A stretch of DNA of 6,102 bases from JANMEX01 sp031423755 (GTDB lineage Bacteria > Pseudomonadota > Alphaproteobacteria > Rhizobiales > Rhizobiaceae). Positions 1 through 5,811 of this stretch are shown piece by piece. The notes beneath the pieces are model-generated. The model did not search any database. It was not told the origin of the DNA and saw only the letters and a list, made by a program, of their open reading frames with translations. Position numbers and translations under genes: made by a program. The stretch lies in the NCBI GenBank assembly GCA_031423755.1, contig JANPGC010000283.1, positions 1 through 6,102 of the forward strand. The letters run 5' to 3'. Each line of letters opens with the position of its first letter. The first letter of the stretch is position 1.

Positions 1-344
1 CGGAATCCTCCAAAAAGGGACAAAATTGTCCCTGAACACGAAACTCGAAATAGTCGATTGGGTTCCATCATCAATTGGCTAATCCTGTGAGTATTGAAAG
101 AAGGGGATTGGCAAGATCAAGGAAGGTGCCTTCGAAGACGCTTCTTCAAGACTGCGCTCGGGGAGAATTGAGCCCGAGGCGAATTTGAGGTTCGCGCAGA
201 CAAATGTGGGTCTGTATGCGATGGTTCCACGTCGTTTGCAAAACCAGAGTCAAGGTAGTCCTCTGGGCGTCCGTCCCATCGTGCTAAAAAAATACCGATT
301 TGAAATGCGACGGCGATCTAGTTCTTTTTTCGCCTTGTGTTGAG
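1..344. other. Intergenic stretch without a supported gene
   Basis: I see no credible coding region here on either strand. The longest open stretch on the plus strand (about 98-343) offers only a 40-residue, Arg-rich frame from an ATG at 221, with no recognisable motif and no clear ribosome binding site. The stretch lies downstream of the cytochrome b561 gene, which is read leftward, so it is probably 3' untranslated sequence of that transcript plus spacer. It holds a small hairpin (CTCGGG at 157-162 with CCCGAG at 173-178) and the palindrome described at 12-33. Nothing else structured was recognised. Confidence 0.6.
12..33 (-). terminator. Palindrome plus T-run, probable intrinsic terminator (minus strand)
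   Basis: AGGGACAA (16-23) and TTGTCCCT (26-33) are perfect 8-base inverted arms separated by two bases. Read on the minus strand, the stem is followed directly by TTTTT (the complement of A12-A16), which is the layout of a Rho-independent terminator. The plus-strand side has no T-run, so the orientation is leftward. It could end the csoR-cytochrome b561 transcript, which would leave a 3' untranslated region of about 310 bases, or belong to something beyond the left edge. With so short a loop it could instead be a protein-binding palindrome. Confidence 0.5.
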
Positions 345-866
345 TTAGGGTAACATTCGCTTGAGCGTGTCATCGCGATTGAAGAAATGGTGCTTTAATG
401 CCGCCGCGACGTGCACAGCAATGATCGCCAAAGCCAGCTTACCGCCCCAATTGTGAATCATATGCCAGTTAATGCCAAAGTCAGGTAGAAGCGGAATTCT
501 CAATCCGAACCAACTCGCCGGCCGCGTACCCATAGAGCGGCGCACGTGCTCGGTGTACGCGAGCCATCCTGACAGCGGGATCAACACCATAGCGGCATAA
601 AGTGCGAAATGGGCCAATCTTGCTGCAGTCATTTCGAACCACGATCCATGCGTTGGCATGGGCGGACGATGCTTCCAGCGCCAGAACAATCTGAAACTAA
701 CAAGCAATAGGACCACAACACCCGTGCTGGCGTGCAGTGAAGGTAAGAAGCGGGCGTTATGACTGCCCATTGTATGCTCGCCGAAAAACAGGAGCGCAAT
801 TATTGGCAACGCCATGACCCAATGTAGTGTGCGCGCGGTTCTCGTGTACTTGATTGGTGTTGGCAT
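345..866 (-). CDS. Cytochrome b561, CybB-type (di-haem membrane protein)
   Basis: The 173-residue product has the size and layout of prokaryotic cytochrome b561 (CybB family): four transmembrane helices at about 14-30, 43-63, 83-103 and 143-165. Histidines sit in the helices where haem ligands are expected: H15 in TLHW, H45 in SLHAS, H86 in RLAHF and H152 in AVHVA. Other characteristic features are PLSGW (97-101) and an N-terminal RTARTLHW start to helix 1. Members carry electrons between ubiquinone and periplasmic partners; E. coli CybB has been described as a superoxide:quinone oxidoreductase. Whether this protein shares that activity is inference. It follows csoR on the same strand after 33 bases, with a purine-rich AGAAGAAGAG upstream of the ATG as a likely weak ribosome binding site, so the two genes are probably co-transcribed and copper-responsive. 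Confidence 0.88.
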   Translation of the reverse strand: MPTPIKYTRTARTLHWVMALPIIALLFFGEHTMGSHNARFLPSLHASTGVVVLLLVSFRLFWRWKHRPPMPTHGSWFEMTAARLAHFALYAAMVLIPLSGWLAYTEHVRRSMGTRPASWFGLRIPLLPDFGINWHMIHNWGGKLALAIIAVHVAAALKHHFFNRDDTLKRMLP

Positions 867-899
867 CGTTGGCTCTTCTTCTATAATGCCGCTATCTGC

Positions 900-1175
900 C
901 TATCTGTCGCTGCGCCGCAAGACGTCGATGATCTCAGTGATTTTCGTGCGCTGGTCGTGTTTGTCGCCGCTATTGATCGCTTGTTCGACACAATGGCCGA
1001 CATGATCGCGCAGGATTTCTTCCTCGGCGCGCCGCAGTGCAGCCCTCACCGCAGAGATCTGTGTGACGATGTCAATGCAATAGCGCTCTTCTTCGACCAT
1101 GCGCGACAAGCCGCGCACCTGACCTTCAATGCGGTTGAATCGTTTTCTAACTGCGGTTTTGGTTTCGATCTGCAT
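900..1175 (-). CDS. CsoR/RcnR-family metal-sensing repressor, probably Cu(+)-responsive
   Basis: The 91-residue all-helical protein matches the CsoR/RcnR (DUF156) family, starting with the helix-1 signature FNRIEGQVRGL (13-23). The Cys-His-Cys ligand pattern of copper sensors is present: C33, then H58 (25 residues on) and C62 (4 further), the spacing known from Mycobacterium CsoR C36/H61/C65. Y32 precedes the first Cys, and E81 in ITEIIDVL is a candidate for the conserved second-shell Glu after a three-residue insertion. Cys at the third ligand position argues against RcnR (His there) and FrmR (which lacks that ligand). Family members bind GC-rich operators as tetramers without a winged helix and are released by Cu(+). 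Two matching operators lie immediately upstream, shared with the divergent copA. Recognition of another thiophilic metal cannot be excluded. No good Shine-Dalgarno precedes the ATG. Confidence 0.9.
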   Translation of the reverse strand: MQIETKTAVRKRFNRIEGQVRGLSRMVEEERYCIDIVTQISAVRAALRRAEEEILRDHVGHCVEQAINSGDKHDQRTKITEIIDVLRRSDR

Positions 1176-1177
1176 GA

Positions 1178-1204
1178 TTGACAGATACCTATAGGGGGTA
1201 TAAT
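1178..1204 (+). promoter_or_regulatory. Predicted copA promoter
   Basis: TTGACA (1178-1183) and TATAAT (1199-1204) are both perfect sigma-70-type boxes, but the spacer is only 15 bases instead of about 17. The start point would be near 1211, leaving a leader of roughly 55 bases before copA. The spacer is almost wholly occupied by the CsoR-type operator at 1185-1201, so repressor binding should exclude RNA polymerase. Confidence 0.55.
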
Positions 1205-1210
1205 TGTCAA
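1182..1210 (-). promoter_or_regulatory. Predicted csoR promoter
   Basis: On the minus strand, TTGACA (1210-1205) is a perfect -35 box and TATCTG (1187-1182) follows after a 17-base spacer as a modest -10 box. Transcription would start at about 1175-1176, on the first base of the csoR ATG, which gives a leaderless message. An alternative minus-strand -10, TATAAT (1222-1217), exists but its -35 position reads only TTTCGC. The spacer of the favoured promoter contains the first CsoR-type operator, consistent with autorepression. Confidence 0.5.
1185..1201. promoter_or_regulatory. CsoR-type operator O1
   Basis: The site reads ATACCTATAGGGGGTAT. On the other strand it is ATACCCCCTATAGGTAT, which matches the ATACCCCCTATAGGGTAT style of CsoR operators apart from one missing G. 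It lies in the spacer of both the copA and csoR promoters, so one bound tetramer could silence both directions. The operator assignment rests on resemblance to known CsoR sites and on position. Confidence 0.65.
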
Positions 1211-1219
1211 CTTGAGATT

Positions 1220-1237
1220 ATACTCCCCATAGGGTCT
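1220..1237. promoter_or_regulatory. CsoR-type operator O2
   Basis: The site reads ATACTCCCCATAGGGTCT and aligns with ATACCCCCTATAGGGTAT at 15 of 18 positions. Its centre lies about 35 bp from that of O1 and in opposite orientation with respect to the C-run. It falls downstream of the predicted copA start, in the leader region, so it could add a roadblock or help a second tetramer bind cooperatively. Confidence 0.55.
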
Positions 1238-1253
1238 ATGCGAAAGAATGTCT

Positions 1254-1258
1254 GGAGG
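1254..1258 (+). promoter_or_regulatory. copA ribosome binding site
   Basis: GGAGG lies 8 bases upstream of the ATG at 1267 and supports that start. It contrasts with the divergent csoR, which has no comparable site. Confidence 0.8.
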
Positions 1259-1266
1259 CTCCACAA

Positions 1267-3609
1267 ATGGACCATTCGCACGCCGGTCATGTGCACGAAT
1301 ACAAACCAAATGATGACAGCGCCATCGATCCCGTCTGTGGAATGACGGTGGATATCAAAACCGCCAAAAATATCGCTGCTCATAAAGGTCATTCTTACTA
1401 TTTTTGCGGCGCAGGCTGTAAAACCAAGTTTCTGGCAAATCCAAGCAAGTATCTTGAGGAGAGCGAAAAGGAAGCTGAAACCGTTATCGCGGGTGCGGTT
1501 TACACATGTCCGATGCATCCCCAAATTCAACAGGTAGGACCAGGCACTTGTCCGATCTGTGGCATGGCGCTGGAGCCCATGACTGTGACCGCCGATGGCG
1601 GACCCAACCATGAACTTGCTGACATGACGCGCCGCTTTTGGGTCGGATTGGCCCTTGCCGTTCCGGTGCTGGTTTTGGAAATGGGCGGGCATGTAACCGG
1701 CCTGACGATGATGCTGGGCCAACAGCTTTCAAATTGGATCCAGTTGTTGCTCGCAACTCCTGTTGTGATCTGGGCCGGTTGGCCCTTCTTTGTTCGGGGC
1801 TGGCAATCGCTGCAAACCCGCAATCTCAACATGTTCACCCTGATTGCCATGGGCACGGGCGTTTCGTGGATCTACAGCATTGTCGCGACACTTGCCCCCG
1901 ATCTATTTCCCCCGGCCTTCCGGCAAATGGGCGGTGCAGTTTCCACTTATTTTGAGGCTGCGGCTGTTATCACCGTTCTTGTTCTTTTAGGCCAAGTTCT
2001 GGAGCTTCGCGCGCGGGACCAAACTTCTGGTGCCATAAAAGCTTTGCTTGGCCTTGCTCCCAAGACGGCCAGGCGGCTTGCCGAAGATGGCACGGAAAAT
2101 GAAGTTGCCATTGATCTGATTGCCATCGGCGAACTCCTGCGCGTGCGGCCTGGTGAAAAAGTCCCAGTGGATGGTTCGATCACCGAAGGACATTCGACAC
2201 TTGATGAATCAATGGTGACGGGCGAGTCTATGCCGGTGAGCAAGAACGCCGGTGCCAAGGTCATTGGCGGCACTTTGAATGCCAGTGGCAGCTTTGTGAT
2301 GCGGGCAGAAAAGATCGGCAGCGAAACCATGCTGGCACGCATCGTCCAGATGGTGGCAAATGCACAGCGAAGCCGCGCTCCGATTCAGCGTATGGCGGAC
2401 AGGGTGTCGGGCTGGTTCGTGCCCGCCGTTATTATTGTTGCCGCTTTGGCCTTCGCCGCATGGTCCTATTGGGGTCCCGAGCCGCGATTCACCTACGGTT
2501 TAGTGGCCGCTGTTGCTGTTCTTATCATCGCTTGTCCTTGTGCGCTGGGTCTAGCCACGCCCATGTCGATCATGGTTGGCGTCGGGCGCGGTGCCCAGTC
2601 TGGTGTGCTCATCCGCGACGCGGAGGCGCTCGAGCGGATGGAGAAGGTTGACACCATTGTCATTGACAAGACAGGCACGTTGACTGAGGGAAAGCCAGCG
2701 GTGACGTCGATCATTACGGTCGAGGGTCAAGACGAGAATGAACTGTTGCGGCTAACCGCATCGGTCGAACAGGCCAGCGAGCATCCGCTTGGAACAGCAA
2801 TTGTCAAAGCTGCCCAAGAGCGCAAGCTGGAACTCCCCAAGGTGATGGGTTTTGACTCACCATCGGGCAAAGGGGCCATCGGGATGGTGGAGCGCAAGCG
2901 CATGGCCATCGGCAACGCCAAATTCATGGGGGAGCTGAGCATTGCGGTCGATGGCCTTGCGGCAAAGGCCGACGGCCTTCGAGCTGACGGCGCGACTGCA
3001 ATCTTTGTTGCTATCAATGGCAAGCTGGCTGGAGTCATCGGTATTGCCGACACAGTGAAATCATCGACACCGCAGGCCCTTGCCGCGCTGCGCGAGGCAG
3101 GCATCCGCATCGTGATGCTCACCGGCGATAACCGCATCACGGCAGATGCCATTGCGAAACGTCTCGGAATTACCGAAGTCGAAGCCGACGTCCTGCCCGA
3201 CATGAAAGCCGATGTCGTGGCGAAGTTAAAATCGCAAGGTCGTATCGTCGCCATGGCGGGAGACGGCGTGAACGACGCCCCTGCCCTTGCCGCCGCTGAT
3301 GTTGGCATTGCCATGGGAACAGGTACCGATGTTGCAATGGAAAGCGCGGGTGTCACTCTCTTGAGAGGTGATTTAATGGGCATTGTGAAGGCACGAGCGC
3401 TTTCAAAGGCGGTCATGAGCAATATCAGGCAAAACCTTTTTTTCGCGTTCATCTACAATGCGGTCGGCGTGCCCATCGCCGCAGGCGTTCTTTATCCAGC
3501 GTTCGGTATTCTGCTTTCACCTATGATTGCTGCGGCGGCCATGGCCTTGAGTTCCGTAAGTGTGATCGGTAATGCGCTGAGATTGCGTAATACTGCAATT
3601 GACGGATGA
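1267..3609 (+). CDS. copA: Cu(+)-exporting P1B-type ATPase with N-terminal YHS and heavy-metal-binding domains
   Basis: The complete 780-residue pump uses ATP to move Cu(+) (possibly Ag(+)) across the inner membrane. The N-terminus is His-rich (H3, H5, H8, H10), then comes a YHS-type domain with C24 (DPVCGM), C47 and C51 (YFCGAGC), and a heavy-metal-binding segment with C81, H84, C95 and C98 (CPMHP, CPICGM). There are no classical HMA GMTCxxC domains. The P1B core is intact: TGE phosphatase loop 318-320, transport motif C423-P424-C425, phosphorylated D467 in DKTGTLT, nucleotide-binding H506-P507, and hinge GDGVND 665-670. Y730-N731 and M759 with S762-S763 give the Cu(+)-specific P1B-1 signature in the last two of eight membrane helices. 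A GGAGG site supports the ATG. Expression is probably repressed by the divergent CsoR through two operators. Known relatives share the YHS plus metal-binding arrangement, so this is a recognised variant. Confidence 0.96.
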   Translation: MDHSHAGHVHEYKPNDDSAIDPVCGMTVDIKTAKNIAAHKGHSYYFCGAGCKTKFLANPSKYLEESEKEAETVIAGAVYTCPMHPQIQQVGPGTCPICGMALEPMTVTADGGPNHELADMTRRFWVGLALAVPVLVLEMGGHVTGLTMMLGQQLSNWIQLLLATPVVIWAGWPFFVRGWQSLQTRNLNMFTLIAMGTGVSWIYSIVATLAPDLFPPAFRQMGGAVSTYFEAAAVITVLVLLGQVLELRARDQTSGAIKALLGLAPKTARRLAEDGTENEVAIDLIAIGELLRVRPGEKVPVDGSITEGHSTLDESMVTGESMPVSKNAGAKVIGGTLNASGSFVMRAEKIGSETMLARIVQMVANAQRSRAPIQRMADRVSGWFVPAVIIVAALAFAAWSYWGPEPRFTYGLVAAVAVLIIACPCALGLATPMSIMVGVGRGAQSGVLIRDAEALERMEKVDTIVIDKTGTLTEGKPAVTSIITVEGQDENELLRLTASVEQASEHPLGTAIVKAAQERKLELPKVMGFDSPSGKGAIGMVERKRMAIGNAKFMGELSIAVDGLAAKADGLRADGATAIFVAINGKLAGVIGIADTVKSSTPQALAALREAGIRIVMLTGDNRITADAIAKRLGITEVEADVLPDMKADVVAKLKSQGRIVAMAGDGVNDAPALAAADVGIAMGTGTDVAMESAGVTLLRGDLMGIVKARALSKAVMSNIRQNLFFAFIYNAVGVPIAAGVLYPAFGILLSPMIAAAAMALSSVSVIGNALRLRNTAIDG

Positions 3610-3701
3610 TTGAGCGCTCCGCAGAACTCGCGGCATATTGTAAGTTCATCAACGCTTTTAGCGGAATATGATTTTATCAAAAGTTGGGGGATTCGCCGTT
3701 T

Positions 3702-4286
3702 ATGGGCCGCTTGCTACGCATCATCTTCATGATGTCTTTCTTGGTCTTATCAGCGTGCGTTTCCGTTTTGGACGACGTTAGTCATGGCGTTCAGCCGCTC
3801 TCTTCGAAAATCACCACCATAATGGCAGCAAAGAGGATGCGTCCGAGCGATCCGATCTTGATCAGAATTTTCAAGCAGGAAAGCGAACTGGAGGTCTGGA
3901 AGCAGGATCGATCCGGCAGATATGCCTTACTCAAGATCTATCCTATCTGCCGCTGGTCCGGGAAACTTGGGCCCAAGAAAGTTGAAGGTGACCGTCAGGC
4001 GCCAGAGGGCTTTTACAGTGTTGCGGCGTGGCAGATGAACCCCAATTCGCAATACAATGTGTCTTTCAATCTCGGCTATCCGAACAAACTTGAGCGGGAA
4101 CTTGGATACAAAGGAGAGGCGCTCATGGTTCATGGTGCTTGCACCTCAGCGGGCTGCTTTGCGCTCACCGACTCAGGTGTCAGCGAAATTTATGCCATCG
4201 CCGCTGCGGCGCTTGCCGCCGGGCAGCAAGAGTTTCAGGTGCAGTCGTTTCCATTTCGAATGACCGCAACAAACATGAGAAAGTAA
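3702..4286 (+). CDS. YafK/DpaA-like murein L,D-transpeptidase-family lipoprotein, ended by an in-frame stop
   Basis: The 194-residue product (from the ATG at 3702) begins with a lipoprotein signal, MGRLLRIIFMMSFLVLSAC, whose lipobox LSAC puts the lipidated Cys at residue 19. The YkuD catalytic signature is complete: H144-G145 and S149 to C152 in HGACTSAGC, with C152 the likely nucleophile. WSGKLGPK and GDRQAPEGFY are typical of the YafK branch. That branch acts on peptidoglycan in the periplasm; E. coli DpaA (YafK) detaches Braun lipoprotein. A TTG in the same frame at 3684 would add six residues, but GGGGGA at 3686-3691 is better placed as the ribosome binding site for the ATG. The frame stops at TAA (4284-4286), just after FPFRMTATNM, where relatives continue into a conserved segment. 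That segment is found in the same frame downstream. The catalytic domain is intact, so the short product might still work. Confidence 0.8.
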   Translation: MGRLLRIIFMMSFLVLSACVSVLDDVSHGVQPLSSKITTIMAAKRMRPSDPILIRIFKQESELEVWKQDRSGRYALLKIYPICRWSGKLGPKKVEGDRQAPEGFYSVAAWQMNPNSQYNVSFNLGYPNKLERELGYKGEALMVHGACTSAGCFALTDSGVSEIYAIAAAALAAGQQEFQVQSFPFRMTATNMRK

Positions 4287-4661
4287 CAGAGCGATCAGAA
4301 TTTTGGCTTTTGGCAGAATCTTAAAGTGGGATATGACGTCTTTGAGACTACCAAATCTCCCCCATTGATATCCAACTGCGGGGGCAAATATGTATTTGGT
4401 TCCGGCCAGGCAGTTGAAGACTGTTCAAGTATGCCCATGCTCGCCATGTCGGCAGAAAAGCCACTTCTTGATGCCCTATCAGATCCTACCGTTGGCAGCA
4501 TCTCTGAGAGCGGTGTTCCAGTCTATATGGACGGTGGTATGCACAAAAGCTTCCGGTCGCTGTTGAAGCGCGAAGGCCCGGTGAAAATGGCTGAGCTGGT
4601 GTCACTTTCAGCCGAACCCGTCAGTCGGCCAAAGGCTGCATTGGCCGACCCTTATCAATAG
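4287..4661 (+). pseudogene. C-terminal part of the YafK-like gene, cut off by an in-frame TAA
   Basis: This 124-codon stretch is in the same frame as the upstream gene and has no further stop until TAG at 4659-4661. Immediately after the TAA it reads QSDQNFGFWQNLKVGYDVFE, the kind of segment that follows the FPFRMT..NM motif in full-length YafK relatives, followed by a Cys and KYVF. No ribosome binding site or good start was seen; a GTG at 4326 falls inside the conserved segment and would not be a natural start. Rejoined, the protein would be about 318 residues. Possible explanations are a recent nonsense change, stop readthrough or a sequencing error; no frameshift is needed. The role of this C-terminal part is unknown to me. 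Confidence 0.7.
4624..4649. repeat. 9-bp perfect inverted repeat at the gene end
   Basis: GTCGGCCAA (4624-4632) and TTGGCCGAC (4641-4649) form a perfect 9-base stem with an 8-base loop, within the last codons of the YafK-like frame. A T-run (4668-4673) follows 18 bases later, too far for a textbook terminator. It may contribute to transcript ending at the convergent junction. Confidence 0.45.
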
Positions 4662-4678
4662 CGCTGCTTTTTTGCCAG

Positions 4679-4705
4679 CCTTTCTGATGCTGACGGCCAG
4701 AAAGG
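4679..4705. terminator. Possible hairpin terminator between convergent genes
   Basis: CCTTTCTG (4679-4686) and CAGAAAGG (4698-4705) form an 8-base stem with an 11-base loop in the 49-base gap between the YafK-like frame and the acyltransferase gene. Neither strand has a T-run directly after the stem, so it is not a standard intrinsic terminator. Its position between convergent genes is the main argument for the assignment. Confidence 0.35.
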
Positions 4706-4710
4706 TCCTA

Positions 4711-5733
4711 TTATTGCACGACTTCGGATCGAAACGGCGATCCAATGCGCGCCCAGTGAGGCCGGTTGAACAGGAACGCCAGATGCGTTCCTCTTGTGAA
4801 CATGTGCAAGACGAGGGGTCCAACCACACCAGCAACTGTTGAAAGCAGTGAAATTAGGCTCGGCCCCATACTGGGAATGAACGTCACAACAGCGATTCGA
4901 GTCGTGCCCATGAAGAGGCTAAATGCCAGATAAATCACAATAGAATTGGCACCACAGTATTTGAGCAAAGAAAATTTGCCGGTTTTCGCGATCAACACAC
5001 TTGTTGCGATCAGAGCCGCTGTTCCTAAGAGGCCGAGCAATAGGCTGACAATCGGCATCGGCGCAATGCCGCTACTCACCATCACAGCTTCGAATACTGC
5101 CCAAAGCGCAAGTCCGAGCAGAACGATTGCCGGATCAGAACTGCATAAATAGTCTGCGTACACGAAGACCTGCCGCGCCATCCAATAGCCGAAATAGAAG
5201 TAGACAAAGCGGCTTGCAAATTCGTCAATGAGGATCGAACCAGTTTCTATTGGCAGCATTTCGAGCCAAGCTCCGAATGCGAACATGGCGACTGGCGAGA
5301 TCCCGCGCGTGACTTTGACGACAACAAAAAACACGGCGAGCAGATAAATGAACCATAATGTGTCAAACGGCTGAATAAGACCTGACGCATAATGGGACAG
5401 GCCAGACGTATCCGTCTCGCCTCTCGCGACATCTTTGAATATGTGTTGGATCGCCATCCAGAGGAAATAGAAATAGGCGAAATGCACGACCTTGGCATCA
5501 AAATAGCGCCGCCAAGGATCATCGATCCTGCTCGCCAAAAACAATCCCGAAATCAGGAAAAAGTCCGGCATTCTGAAGGGCTTTGCCCATTCAATGAACC
5601 CGTTGAACCAAGTCTCCGTGCCGAGGAGCTTTTCGACACCGCCATTTGCATGCATCAACACCACCAGAATGATGCAAATGCCTTTGGCATAATCTACCCA
5701 GTCAATCCGTGGCTTGCTCTCTGTCAGTTTCAT
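4711..5733 (-). CDS. Acyltransferase-3 family integral membrane protein
   Basis: The 340-residue polytopic protein matches the acyltransferase-3 family (PF01757 type), which moves acyl groups onto sugars and other envelope or exported molecules. Supporting features are the opening RIDWVDYAKGICIILVV, H28 in the first membrane helix (LMHANGG, the usual position of the essential His), and FRMPDFFLISGLFLASR (53-69), where the SG and Arg are typical. About ten hydrophobic helices follow. The frame stays open to a TTG at 5778, but the ATG at 5733 is preferred: the family motif starts right after it, and TTGGAA stands just upstream as a weak ribosome binding site. The substrate cannot be read from the sequence. 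It lies 78 bases downstream of the CusA-type gene on the same strand and could be co-transcribed with it. Its 3' end converges on the YafK-like gene. Confidence 0.85.
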   Translation of the reverse strand: MKLTESKPRIDWVDYAKGICIILVVLMHANGGVEKLLGTETWFNGFIEWAKPFRMPDFFLISGLFLASRIDDPWRRYFDAKVVHFAYFYFLWMAIQHIFKDVARGETDTSGLSHYASGLIQPFDTLWFIYLLAVFFVVVKVTRGISPVAMFAFGAWLEMLPIETGSILIDEFASRFVYFYFGYWMARQVFVYADYLCSSDPAIVLLGLALWAVFEAVMVSSGIAPMPIVSLLLGLLGTAALIATSVLIAKTGKFSLLKYCGANSIVIYLAFSLFMGTTRIAVVTFIPSMGPSLISLLSTVAGVVGPLVLHMFTRGTHLAFLFNRPHWARIGSPFRSEVVQ

Positions 5734-5811
5734 TGACGTTCCAATGAGCCAAAAACATCCCGCTCTAGAGGCTTGCAAGTAATTTGCTGCTGCTTTCGGA
5801 TGACTTTGCGC

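Noticed and set aside
221..343. 40-codon Arg-rich plus-strand frame next to the cytochrome b561 stop
   Set aside because: It has no clear ribosome binding site, no known motif and too short a length to separate from chance.
1207..1722. 171-codon open frame on the minus strand across the csoR-copA gap and copA start
   Set aside because: It covers the promoters and operators and runs antisense to the copA N-terminus; no family is recognisable.
2727..3452. 241-codon open frame on the minus strand
   Set aside because: It lies wholly antisense to the ATP-binding region of copA, whose motifs are intact. The translation is Ser/Ala/Met-rich with no recognisable domain, as expected for a frame opposite a GC-biased gene.
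3610..3701. Possible copA terminator or separate promoter for the YafK-like gene
   Set aside because: Only 4-base stems (such as CCGC/GCGG) without a T-run, and weak boxes (TTGAGC at 3610, TATTGT at 3636), were found; neither is strong enough to annotate.
4326..4661. Independent 111-residue gene starting at GTG 4326
   Set aside because: The GTG falls inside the conserved FWQNLKVGYDVFE segment, in frame with the gene upstream, and lacks a ribosome binding site. It is better explained as the cut-off C-terminus of the YafK-like protein.
5392..5736. 114-codon open frame on the plus strand
   Set aside because: It is antisense to the start of the acyltransferase gene, whose family motifs are clear on the other strand.
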